From CAZLPW01 sp964561495 (lineage in GTDB: Bacteria > Fidelibacterota > Marinisomatia > Marinisomatales > UBA1611): 12,986 nucleotides of DNA. The position numbers and the translations under genes are program-made. The stretch lies in NCBI GenBank assembly GCA_964561495.1, contig CAZLPW010000055.1:1-12986 (forward strand). The letters run 5' to 3'. Positions within the stretch are counted from its first letter, which is position 1; each line of letters opens with the position of its first letter. Positions 1 through 7,306 of the stretch are shown here, piece after piece. The notes under the pieces were generated by a model, which had not been told where the DNA came from, made no database searches, and saw only the letters and a list, made by a program, of their open reading frames with translations.

Positions 1-730
1 TTTGTTTTATCTTAATTTGCGGCTCCCCTTTGTAGCCATATTTAACCTTATCTATTGCCGCAGGATAAAGCTCTAATCCTTTCAATAAATTTATATATCT
101 AAGATCAAAAAATACGTCACGATTATCTACATTAATTTGTTCTTGAATTATGATATTCCCACTATCAACATTTTTATCGACAAAATGAATAGAGACACCA
201 CAATATCTATAATCAGAATTGTATAATTGCCAAAATTCAACCATAGAGCCTTTATAATAAGGAAGCATCGAGGAATGAAAATTGATAGTACCATATTTAG
301 GAATATTAAATATCCTTTCATCAATTATAGGAGTGCCAAAGAGTAACATCAGATCGGGTTTTATTTTATAAAGTCTATTAACAAAATCTGTTGAATGCAG
401 ATTAATCTTTTCAAAAATCATCAAATCGGTGCTCAACACTTTTAAATAATCCTTAAAATAAAAAGATAATTTTTCTTTTTGGATTTTTTTTTCAAGTTTA
501 CTGATTTGGTAGTATTCTTTGTCAAATAAAAAATTTTTAAATCCAATTAATTTTTCAAAAAATTTTTTGCTGATTAAAGTTATTAATAATTTTTTTAATT
601 TATTTCTTGGATTTTTTATATCTTTATTTTGTTCTATTATAAAAATTTTTTTAATCTTTAAATCACCTGCGAGCTTACTACAAAAATATCTTGATAAATC
701 TGTATCGTTTGTTAGCATAATAGTTTTCAT
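1..730 (-). CDS. Formyltransferase-fold protein, 3' end cut off by window edge (probable sugar N-formyltransferase)
   Basis: I translated this frame by hand; 243 codons are open from ATG at 730 to the left edge and no stop is reached. Residues 147-165 carry the formyltransferase core: GTINFHSSMLP followed by YYKGS. Residues 178-194 carry GVSIHFVDKNVDSGNII. The family's catalytic Asn, His and Asp are therefore all present (N150, H152, D189). These enzymes use 10-formyltetrahydrofolate to formylate an amino group. It resembles the sugar-formylating members more than Fmt, because it lacks the Fmt N-terminus and sits next to a polysaccharide deacetylase. Residues 35-100 are rich in Lys, Phe and Ile and push the catalytic Asn about 40 residues further in than in Fmt, so the N-terminal part is unusual. 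The start codon overlaps the deacetylase stop (ATGA, 730-727), which indicates translational coupling. Codon use is extremely AT-rich. The substrate is unknown; a nucleotide-linked amino sugar for a surface glycan is the inference. Confidence 0.8.
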   Translation of the reverse strand, partial: MKTIMLTNDTDLSRYFCSKLAGDLKIKKIFIIEQNKDIKNPRNKLKKLLITLISKKFFEKLIGFKNFLFDKEYYQISKLEKKIQKEKLSFYFKDYLKVLSTDLMIFEKINLHSTDFVNRLYKIKPDLMLLFGTPIIDERIFNIPKYGTINFHSSMLPYYKGSMVEFWQLYNSDYRYCGVSIHFVDKNVDSGNIIIQEQINVDNRDVFFDLRYINLLKGLELYPAAIDKVKYGYKGEPQIKIKQ

Positions 731-1662
731 ATGATGTTTTTTAGTTTTCTATTATCAGCTGGTATCCTCTGGTATCCCATAGATCTTTCACTGTTAGTTC
801 CTCCATTAGCATAGACAAAATCTAGTCCTAGATCTAAAATTATTTTAATTGTATCCCTGTTCCAATCAAAGGGTCGACCAAAGGGAATTCCAAAAATCGG
901 TTTATAACTATCTAGACTTGATAATACTCCGATGTCTTTTTCAATATTTTTTTTTTGCCAGTTCTTATCTTTCATTGAAAACCGCTGATGATTAAAGCCG
1001 TGTGGTCCAACATCAAATAAACGCTTATCCATATTCGCAAGATCATCATAGCTAACAAAAGAATCAAATTCTGACTCTACTAAAGGAAACAAGCTTTCAA
1101 CCTCATTAGAATATCTATCATAGAAATTTTTATCATTGGTGTTTCTTAGCATTCCAACATTGATATCTAATTCATCCGAAATTAAATGTTCAAACTCAGG
1201 ACTGTTTTTTATGAATTGATATATGTTAAACCAGCACGCTGATTTATTGTCTAGGTGTCCGCTATTAATAAAAAAAGTTGCTGGTAGATTAAATTCGGTT
1301 AATATATCAATTATTTTTAAAATCGTTTTATCACCATCATCAAATGTTAAACAAACATAATCATCATCAATTAAATTATTATTCGCTAATTCTATTCCTT
1401 TTGCTAGTGAAATAACCCTATATCTTTCTTTTAACCATAATAATTGCTTTTTAAATAAATCAATTTTATTCCACGTACCCAAATTATTATATCTTGGGTC
1501 AAAATGGTTTGAGACTTGGTGGTAGTTTAAAATTATAAGTTTACCATTCTGATTACTAATCCTGTTGATTGAGAATAAGAGCTTTAGACCAGAAATACTT
1601 ATTTCTTTCTTCATTACATTAACAAAATAATTTTTCTTTATTCCTAAAAAAAAGAGGCCCAT
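727..1662 (-). CDS. Polysaccharide deacetylase, NodB/CE4 family (start uncertain: 1662 or 1614)
   Basis: 311 residues from the first ATG. NodB-homology motifs appear in order: an NYHQV lead-in (46-50), LTFDDGD (105-111) with the paired Asp of the active site (D108, D109), PATFFINSGH (127-136), the metal-binding His pair in HGFNH (H221, H225), and a GIPFGRP segment (258-264) in the position of the family's PYG motif. These enzymes remove N- or O-acetyl groups from glycans. The NYHQV type without a signal peptide is common in surface-polysaccharide clusters, which fits the overlapping formyltransferase downstream. The start is in conflict. ATG 1662 has a textbook GGAGG seven bases upstream, but both lie inside the terminator hairpin of the preceding gene. 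The second Met (residue 17, position 1614) gives an N-terminus of more usual length (MKKEISISG..., 295 residues) but has no visible ribosome binding site. Family assignment is firm; substrate is not known. Confidence 0.85.
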   Translation of the reverse strand: MGLFFLGIKKNYFVNVMKKEISISGLKLLFSINRISNQNGKLIILNYHQVSNHFDPRYNNLGTWNKIDLFKKQLLWLKERYRVISLAKGIELANNNLIDDDYVCLTFDDGDKTILKIIDILTEFNLPATFFINSGHLDNKSACWFNIYQFIKNSPEFEHLISDELDINVGMLRNTNDKNFYDRYSNEVESLFPLVESEFDSFVSYDDLANMDKRLFDVGPHGFNHQRFSMKDKNWQKKNIEKDIGVLSSLDSYKPIFGIPFGRPFDWNRDTIKIILDLGLDFVYANGGTNSERSMGYQRIPADNRKLKNII

Positions 1663-1680
1663 TATTGAGCCTCCTTTTTT
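1646..1680 (-). terminator. Intrinsic terminator after the 806-residue lipoprotein gene
   Basis: On the minus strand, six A are followed by GGAGGCTC-AATAAT-GGGCCTC and then eight T. The stem is seven pairs (GAGGCUC with GGGCCUC, one U-G wobble) with a six-base loop. On the plus strand the wobble becomes a C-A mismatch, so the hairpin favours leftward transcription. It begins 16 bases past the lipoprotein stop codon, the expected place. The 5' arm also contains a GGAGG, and the loop/3' arm contains the ATG of the deacetylase reading frame. Confidence 0.85.
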
Positions 1681-1695
1681 AAGCTAAAAGAGATT

Positions 1696-4116
1696 TTACT
1701 TAAGTAAAGTCATTTTCTTGGTTTGACGGAATTCATTGCCCGCCCTAAACTCGTATAAGTAGACACCACTTGAGACGGGATTGTTTCTAAAATCTCTTCC
1801 GTTCCATACTATAGAGTGACTTCCAGCATCGAGCCCCTTCTTAGAATAAGAGAAAACCTCTACGCCTGTGATCGAGTAGACAGTGAAACTGATATCTGAG
1901 GCGATAGGTAGATTGATTTCCATTCTCGTTTTAGGGTTAAACGGGTTCGGATAGTTATCACTAATGTAGTACTCTTTAGGAAGAACAAAGTCCTCTTCAT
2001 TTGCCATCATCTGAACACAAACCGCGGAAGAGTCCCATGTCTCAGTAAAAACTAAATCCTCATCAGTGGTAAAAGTTTCATCAAGCGAAAACGCAAAGGA
2101 ACTCGGCCAGCTGCAACCGTTATTAGCATCCCGACGCAGATAACGAATGCGAGGAGTACCACCTAGACCACCACCAGCCTCAGCCACCTCTGACCCTAGC
2201 GACACATCTTTAAAGCCCCACTTATAATATATACACCAAGACTGGGGTCCACTTATAGGCACAGTCATAGAGTATGTACCATCATCATTCAAAGTCGCGC
2301 CATAGTGATTGATATCCTGCCCATTAGAGAAACCCTGGCTAAGGTTTAACCATTTATCATGTGTCCTTAGATAGACACTGTCCTCACTAGCATCAAAACC
2401 CTCTGCAACAGCGGCGGACATATCAATGCTTAAGGTTAGGTCTATGGTCTCTCCTTCTTCAACAACCAGTCCTGGGAAAATATCATAGTATGCGTCAATT
2501 GGTAGCTCAAGAATATTTGTGCCGTCGTCCTCTCCCAGATTAAAGCCTCTGTTTCCTTCATTTATAGGAGATGTCTCCCACCCGATCCAGGCAACAGGTT
2601 CAATCCCAAATCTTGCTTCGATAGAATCAAGTGAGGCATCACTCAGGTGCATGTAGAAAGCCCAGTTATGTTCACTATTTGGCTGCGCGGTAACATTTAT
2701 CGCGTGACTAAAAATATTTGTCCCAGGTGTTCTGGTCATAGTACATTCTGTGCAATCACCCCAGCTATTAAAGCTTCCACGAACCTGCATCTCATCACCT
2801 CTTCCGATACTAAAAATGCCCATTCCCATGTTGCCTTCCTCATCTAGCCACTCAGTCATGTCTACAGAGAATAATACTGTTTTGGTTACATCACCACCTA
2901 GTGGGGCAGGTATTGTATAGTGAGTCTGCCCGTGCAAGGTTAATAAATCTTCATCCAACGTAAAAGCAGGGTTGTCTCCCTCAATAAGCCACTCACCGTT
3001 TGTTGTGCCATCATCCTCAATAGCTCCCCAATTATGATCACCTGCAGCTATAGCTGGAATAACAGCGGTCCAAACAAAGTCACCAGCGGTCTCATCACCG
3101 TTGGTGCCATCATCATACATCTGAACAAGCGCCCAATCATTTGGCGTGCCTTTCCACTTTATATCAACATAACCCTCAGTACTATCAGTTACAGTAAATT
3201 TTACTACGCCTTCTGACTCAGCGCTAAAAGGGTCTATATCATAGTGAGTGTCACCTAAGACAGTGTTCCCACTAACACTAAACTCCACATTTTGAAAAGA
3301 ACCATCTATAAGCCAGATGCCCCACTCGCTGCCATCATCTTCAATAGCTCCCCACTCATAGTCACCGTCTTCGATTACAGGAAACTGCCCTGTCCAGGTG
3401 TGATCATCTGCCACTAGATCTCCATCCTCGCCATCATCATTAGCAGGAAATAAGTTCCAGTTAGACATAGAGCCCTTCAACCAGATATCTTCATTTAGCC
3501 ATGTGTGATCTGTTACTGTGAATGTAACAAGTGGTGAAGATGCTGGATCATAGGCAATGGTATTTGCACTATCAACCGCAATGTTGGTCTCATTGTCTTC
3601 GTCAGCATTGTTAGTGTGAGTTGTGTAATACTTAAGCATGTATGAGCCTTCAGCATTATCAACAGTGTAGTTGATCTCTACATGAAACGAATCGGGATCT
3701 TCCTCAGAAGATGATGAAGGGACATCTTGGTCGCTGACATACATCTGCCAGTGCATATTTTCTGCTGAAGGATGAAAGGCCTCTAGCGAGTCCTCCCAGC
3801 CAGTGTCGATACCTCCTGTTTCATCCTCATCAGCGTCATTTCCTAGATAATTAAATACACCCGTTCCGTGTTCTGGTGAGGTATAGGTAATACTATTGAT
3901 CGTCCAACCAGAGGGCTTATTAACCGCAAATAACATTCCCCTGTCATCATCGTCACCAATGCTTCCATCCTTTCTAAATTCAACCATCGCGTGGGAGCTG
4001 AATGATGAACCCACCTCAGCCCCACTTGGCTGATCAATGATCTCCATCTCCAAGCAGCCTGAAATGATTAACACAACTACTGTAAAACTTAAAACTATAA
4101 TATCTTTGAATTTCAT
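1696..4116 (-). CDS. Large acidic lipoprotein with tandem CBM-like modules and a T9SS-type C-terminal sorting domain
   Basis: 806 residues. The N-terminus is a lipoprotein signal (hydrophobic stretch, then ISGC with Cys21 as the lipid site). Residues 30-190 form an unrecognised beta-rich, Asp/Glu-rich domain. Residues 197-295 and 305-402 are two homologous modules 108 residues apart. Both start (V)xFTVTD, share the exact string GAIEDDG, and have repeated Trp. Residues 412-545 carry VRGSFNSWG, typical of beta-sandwich modules of the CBM20/CBM48/SusE type. Residues 557-705 are a fourth, diverged module. Residues 716-806 are a FlgD-like sorting tail (NYPNPFNP, VSSGVYLYEF, KKMTLLK). The start is supported by AAAAGGAG eight bases upstream. 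The gene is monocistronic by its terminator, and divergent from the sugar symporter. I infer a surface glycan-binding role like SusE/SusF; no catalytic motif is visible. A lipobox together with a sorting tail is odd, since the two usually mark different export endpoints. Confidence 0.8.
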   Translation of the reverse strand: MKFKDIIVLSFTVVVLIISGCLEMEIIDQPSGAEVGSSFSSHAMVEFRKDGSIGDDDDRGMLFAVNKPSGWTINSITYTSPEHGTGVFNYLGNDADEDETGGIDTGWEDSLEAFHPSAENMHWQMYVSDQDVPSSSSEEDPDSFHVEINYTVDNAEGSYMLKYYTTHTNNADEDNETNIAVDSANTIAYDPASSPLVTFTVTDHTWLNEDIWLKGSMSNWNLFPANDDGEDGDLVADDHTWTGQFPVIEDGDYEWGAIEDDGSEWGIWLIDGSFQNVEFSVSGNTVLGDTHYDIDPFSAESEGVVKFTVTDSTEGYVDIKWKGTPNDWALVQMYDDGTNGDETAGDFVWTAVIPAIAAGDHNWGAIEDDGTTNGEWLIEGDNPAFTLDEDLLTLHGQTHYTIPAPLGGDVTKTVLFSVDMTEWLDEEGNMGMGIFSIGRGDEMQVRGSFNSWGDCTECTMTRTPGTNIFSHAINVTAQPNSEHNWAFYMHLSDASLDSIEARFGIEPVAWIGWETSPINEGNRGFNLGEDDGTNILELPIDAYYDIFPGLVVEEGETIDLTLSIDMSAAVAEGFDASEDSVYLRTHDKWLNLSQGFSNGQDINHYGATLNDDGTYSMTVPISGPQSWCIYYKWGFKDVSLGSEVAEAGGGLGGTPRIRYLRRDANNGCSWPSSFAFSLDETFTTDEDLVFTETWDSSAVCVQMMANEEDFVLPKEYYISDNYPNPFNPKTRMEINLPIASDISFTVYSITGVEVFSYSKKGLDAGSHSIVWNGRDFRNNPVSSGVYLYEFRAGNEFRQTKKMTLLK
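2911..3204 (-). repeat. Second copy of the tandem module inside the lipoprotein gene
   Basis: Encodes residues 305-402 of the lipoprotein, homologous to the module at 3232-3528. The similarity is visible in the DNA as well: plus-strand bases 3007-3044 and 3331-3368 are nearly identical over about 38 bases and are exactly 324 bases (108 codons) apart, which points to an in-frame duplication. Confidence 0.7.
3232..3528 (-). repeat. First copy of the tandem module inside the lipoprotein gene
   Basis: Encodes residues 197-295. Shared landmarks with the second copy are the opening FTVTD, a W-rich strand with an acidic DDG..GD turn, GAIEDDG, WLI-[DE]-G, and a closing THY. The pattern matches a beta-sandwich carbohydrate-binding or Ig-like repeat. 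Confidence 0.7.
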
Positions 4117-4124
4117 TTAGCACA

Positions 4125-4132
4125 CTCCTTTT
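4125..4132 (-). promoter_or_regulatory. Strong ribosome binding site of the lipoprotein gene
   Basis: AAAAGGAG on the minus strand, eight bases before the ATG at 4116. It fixes the start and shows that this organism does use Shine-Dalgarno initiation for some genes. Confidence 0.8.
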
Positions 4133-4144
4133 GGTGGTTCGTTA

Positions 4145-4173
4145 AATGTACTCACTTATTCTTTTCGTGGCAA
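4145..4173 (-). promoter_or_regulatory. Candidate sigma-70-type promoter for the lipoprotein gene
   Basis: Minus strand: TTGCCA (4173-4168, five of six to the -35 consensus), a 17-base spacer, then TACATT (4150-4145, four of six to the -10 consensus). Transcription would start near 4137, giving a leader of about 20 bases that contains the ribosome binding site. Spacing and position are ideal. If the organism uses a Bacteroidota-type sigma factor with other elements, this would be coincidence. Confidence 0.45.
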
Positions 4174-4179
4174 CATTAA

Positions 4180-4209
4180 TTGGCTCCTTAAAAACAAATT
4201 TTGTATGTT
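4180..4209 (+). promoter_or_regulatory. Weak candidate promoter for the symporter-xylA-sulfatase operon
   Basis: Plus strand: TTGGCT (4180-4185), an 18-base spacer, then TATGTT (4204-4209). Each hexamer matches four of six consensus positions. The predicted start falls near 4215, inside the palindrome at 4209-4219. The leader to the ATG at 4266 would be about 50 bases. Alternative -10-like sequences exist further right (around 4245), so this is tentative. Confidence 0.3.
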
Positions 4210-4219
4210 TGTGGCACAA
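4209..4219. promoter_or_regulatory. Short palindrome TTGTG-G-CACAA, possible operator
   Basis: A perfect 5-1-5 inverted repeat in the divergent spacer, placed at the predicted transcription start of the symporter operon where a repressor would act. It is short enough to arise by chance, and no regulator gene lies in the window to pair with it. Confidence 0.25.
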
Positions 4220-4256
4220 GGTTAAACAAAAAAATACATTTTTTGATAAAATCAAT

Positions 4257-4261
4257 GGGAG
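4257..4261 (+). promoter_or_regulatory. Ribosome binding site that decides the symporter start
   Basis: GGGAG four bases before ATG 4266. The upstream in-frame ATG at 4146 has no such site and lies inside the opposing promoter, so 4266 is preferred. Confidence 0.6.
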
Positions 4262-4265
4262 TTTT

Positions 4266-5924
4266 ATGAACTTATTTTCGGGTCTAGATTGGATCGTTCT
4301 TGCGATTTACTTCTTCATATTGCTAGGCATAATCTGGTGGGTTGTTCAACAAAAGCAAGACTCCACTGAAGAATATTTTTTAGCAGGTCGTAATCTAGGC
4401 TGGTTTGTTATTGGCGCATCAATATTTGCCTCGAACATAGGCTCAGAACATATTGTGGGACTGGCTGGTACTGCTGCAAACAGCGGCATGGTCATGGGCC
4501 ACTACGAGCTCCACTCCTGGATCATTCTACTGCTTGGCTGGGTATTTGTTCCTATCTACATGCGAAGCACCGTTTTTACAATGCCAGAGTTTCTTGAAAA
4601 AAGATACTCCTCCGAGTCTAGGTGGATACTCTCAATTATATCCCTAATCGGTTACATATTAACTAAAGTTTCTGCAACCGTATACGCTGGTGCAGTGGTC
4701 TTCCAGACACTTATCGGAATAGAGTTCTGGTCTGGAGCGCTAGCTATCGTTCTCCTTACAGGAGCCTATACTATTTTTGGTGGACTAAGAGCGGTAATAT
4801 ACACAGACGCATTGCAGGCTGTTGTATTAATCCTCGGATCATTAACAATTTCTGCAATCGGACTCATGAAAATTGGAGGATTCGGGAATCTAGTTGATAC
4901 CGTTGGTCCAAGTCACTTTAACATGTTCCTACCCTCAGATCACCCAGAATTTCCTTGGATGGGTATGGTCTTTGCACCTCCAATTATTGGGATATGGTAC
5001 TGGTGTACAGATCAGTACATAGTCCAACGGGTTCTGGCTGCAAAAAATGAGCAAGAAGCTAGACGCGGAACTATATTCGCTGGATATTTAAAAATATTAC
5101 CAATTTTTTTATTTTTTATTCCAGGCCTAATCGCCTATGCAATGCTCAAGAATGGTCAGCTAAACTATGCATCTTCAGATCAAGCATTTCCAACGCTTGT
5201 TAAAGAACTCCTTCCCTCAGGAATGAGAGGCTTGGTAGCGGGTGGTCTCCTAGCCGCACTTATGAGCTCACTCTCATCAGTTTTTAACTCTTGCTCAACG
5301 CTTTTTACAATAGACATCTATAAAAAACTCAAGCCTGGGACCAGTGAAACACAGCTTGTTTTTATTGGTAGAATGGCGACCGGCGTTATTGTCATTTCAG
5401 GCATACTTTGGATTCCTTTCATGAAAGTTATCTCTGGCGAACTTTATACATACCTACAGAGCGTTCAGGCATATATTGCCCCACCAATTGCCGCAGTTTT
5501 TCTTATGGGAATATTTTGGAAAAGAATAAACAAAGAAGGAGCACTCGCGGCGCTTGTTTCGGGATTTGTTGCGGGTATGGTTAGATTAATTTTAGAGATA
5601 AATAAGTCTGATCTTTCTGGGTTTTGGTATAATGTAGCTGACCTTAATTTTCTTTATTTTGCTATCTTTTCATTCCTATCTTGTATAGCTCTTATGATAG
5701 GAGTTAGCGTATTAACACCCGAACCTGACTTAGGAAAAATAGAGGGACTAACCTTAGATACTGTATCTAAAAAACAAGTAGACAACAGCTCTGAAAACTT
5801 TATAACTAAAGAATACTTTTTATCTTTCATGTCTAAGAGGACTGATAAAATCAATTCTATAGTTATTATATGTATTCTTATCCTTATTTTAATCCTCTTC
5901 TCCCCATTAGGCTTAGCTGGTTAG
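4266..5924 (+). CDS. Sodium:solute symporter (SSS/SLC5 family), probable sugar transporter
   Basis: 552 residues from ATG 4266, close to vSGLT in length. The start gives the usual SSS opening, an N-terminal helix beginning MNLFSGLDWI. An in-frame extension to ATG 4146 would add 40 non-conserved residues and is rejected. Sugar-type SSS motifs: ASIFASNIGSEH (51-62) with the conserved Asn57; HYELHSW (79-85) with a Glu in the place of the sugar-contacting Glu of vSGLT; GWVFVPIY (91-98); FGGLRAVIYTDALQ (171-184). ALMSSLSSVFNS (331-342) has the Ser residues of the Na2 sodium site. YLQSVQAYIAPPI (396-408) is the TM10 region with a Gln. The C-terminus ends in a final hydrophobic helix (531-548). It sits in the inner membrane and imports a sugar with sodium. 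The xylose isomerase gene follows after 10 bases, so xylose or a related pentose is the likely cargo; glucose or galactose cannot be excluded. Confidence 0.9.
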   Translation: MNLFSGLDWIVLAIYFFILLGIIWWVVQQKQDSTEEYFLAGRNLGWFVIGASIFASNIGSEHIVGLAGTAANSGMVMGHYELHSWIILLLGWVFVPIYMRSTVFTMPEFLEKRYSSESRWILSIISLIGYILTKVSATVYAGAVVFQTLIGIEFWSGALAIVLLTGAYTIFGGLRAVIYTDALQAVVLILGSLTISAIGLMKIGGFGNLVDTVGPSHFNMFLPSDHPEFPWMGMVFAPPIIGIWYWCTDQYIVQRVLAAKNEQEARRGTIFAGYLKILPIFLFFIPGLIAYAMLKNGQLNYASSDQAFPTLVKELLPSGMRGLVAGGLLAALMSSLSSVFNSCSTLFTIDIYKKLKPGTSETQLVFIGRMATGVIVISGILWIPFMKVISGELYTYLQSVQAYIAPPIAAVFLMGIFWKRINKEGALAALVSGFVAGMVRLILEINKSDLSGFWYNVADLNFLYFAIFSFLSCIALMIGVSVLTPEPDLGKIEGLTLDTVSKKQVDNSSENFITKEYFLSFMSKRTDKINSIVIICILILILILFSPLGLAG

Positions 5925-5934
5925 GGTAATTAGT

Positions 5935-7269
5935 ATGGGAAAAAATATCATCTTAGGCCCAGAGGAATATTTCACAGGTATTTCAAGAATTGAATATGAG
6001 GGCCCAGAATCTAAAAATCCGTTAGCATTTAAATTTTACGATGAGGCAAAAATTGTCGCAGGTAAATCAATGCGAGAACATTTCAAGTTTTCGGTAGCCT
6101 ACTGGCACACACTCTGCGGCACAGGCGGAGATCCCTTCGGGCCTGGAACAAAAAACTTTCCCTGGGATGAATCATCAGATCCTATGCAAGCCTCGTTTGA
6201 TAGATTAGACGCCGCCTTTGAATTTTTCACTAAGCTTGGTGTCCCATTCTATTGTTTTCATGATAGAGATATCGCCCCAGAAGGATTATCAATAAAAGAA
6301 TCAGCGAATAATCTAGATCGACTAGTGAAAGCTGCCAAAGGAAAGCAAGAAGAGTCTGGTGTCGATCTTTTATGGGGCACAGCAAACCTGTTTTCTCATC
6401 CAAGATATATGAACGGCGCTGCTACAAATCCAGATTTCAGTGTAGTAGCACAGGCAGCCGCACAGGTAAAATCGGCTATAGACGCAACAATTTTTCTTGG
6501 CGGAAAAAACTACGTCTTTTGGGGCGGAAGAGAGGGCTACTTCTCGCTACTCAATACAGATATGAAGCGCGAGCTTGAGCATCTGGCTATTTTCCTCCAA
6601 AAGGCTCGTGACTATGGAAGGGACAATGGTTTTGACGGAACATTCCTTATTGAACCAAAACCACTCGAGCCAACCAAGCATCAGTATGACTATGATGTCT
6701 CAACCGTAGTCGCCTTTCTAAAAGAATATGAGCTTCATAAGGATTTCAAGATTAATATTGAAAACAATCACGCAACCCTAGCGGGACATACTTTCGCACA
6801 TGAAATTCAGACTGCTTTTAATTATGATCTTTTTGGAAGCCTCGATATTAACCAGGGCGACCCTCATAATGGTTGGGACACGGATGAGTTTCTACATAAT
6901 ATATATGACTCTACTTTTTTGATGATGGTCTTGCTATCAGAGGGAGGTATTGGAAATGGCGGAATGAACTTTGATGCAAAAACAAGAAGGAGCTCCACAG
7001 ATTTAGAAGATATCTTTATCGGCCACATAAACTCGATGGATAGCCTCGCTAGAGGATTATTGATCGCAGATAAAATTCTACTAAAATCTGATTACAAAAA
7101 ATTAAAATCTTTTAGATATCAAAGCTTTGACACAGGATATGGTAAATCCTTTGAAAAAGGTCAAATAGATCTTAAACAGCTTAAAGAAATTGCAGAAGAA
7201 CTCGGAGAGCCTGAAAAGACAAGCGGCAAACAAGAGCTCTTTGAGTCTATAGTAAATCAGTATTTATAG
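5935..7269 (+). CDS. xylA: Xylose isomerase
   Basis: 444 residues, the normal length of class II xylose isomerases. It converts D-xylose to D-xylulose in the cytoplasm with two divalent metals. Active-site landmarks are intact: YWHT (56-59); CFHDRDIAPEG (107-117) with catalytic H109 and D112; FWGGREGY (195-202); IEPKPLEPTKHQYDYD (239-254) with metal ligand E240 and K242; IENNHATLAGH (275-285) with E276 and H279; LDINQGDPHNGWDTDE (303-318) with D304, D315 and D317; NFDAKTRR (345-352) with D347. It begins 10 bases after the symporter stop with only a weak AGGG upstream, so it is probably co-transcribed and translationally coupled. Xylulokinase, the usual partner, is not in the window. It could also act on glucose or another aldose, but the neighbourhood favours a pentose. 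Confidence 0.97.
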   Translation: MGKNIILGPEEYFTGISRIEYEGPESKNPLAFKFYDEAKIVAGKSMREHFKFSVAYWHTLCGTGGDPFGPGTKNFPWDESSDPMQASFDRLDAAFEFFTKLGVPFYCFHDRDIAPEGLSIKESANNLDRLVKAAKGKQEESGVDLLWGTANLFSHPRYMNGAATNPDFSVVAQAAAQVKSAIDATIFLGGKNYVFWGGREGYFSLLNTDMKRELEHLAIFLQKARDYGRDNGFDGTFLIEPKPLEPTKHQYDYDVSTVVAFLKEYELHKDFKINIENNHATLAGHTFAHEIQTAFNYDLFGSLDINQGDPHNGWDTDEFLHNIYDSTFLMMVLLSEGGIGNGGMNFDAKTRRSSTDLEDIFIGHINSMDSLARGLLIADKILLKSDYKKLKSFRYQSFDTGYGKSFEKGQIDLKQLKEIAEELGEPEKTSGKQELFESIVNQYL

Positions 7270-7306
7270 TTTATTTTTCATATTCTAATTAACCACAGAA
7301 TACTAT

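Noticed and set aside
519..734. 71-residue plus-strand open frame rich in Phe and Ile
   Set aside because: It is the reverse of the formyltransferase coding frame, which has intact catalytic motifs; the AT-rich antisense gives a hydrophobic chance product.
4146..4265. 40-residue N-terminal extension of the symporter from ATG 4146
   Set aside because: It overlaps the leftward promoter, lacks a ribosome binding site, and the family N-terminus begins at ATG 4266 behind GGGAG.
7281..7302. Stem TATTCT / AGAATA before the sulfatase start, as terminator or attenuator
   Set aside because: Six weak A/T-dominated pairs, a ten-base loop and no U-tract; probably chance in AT-rich DNA.
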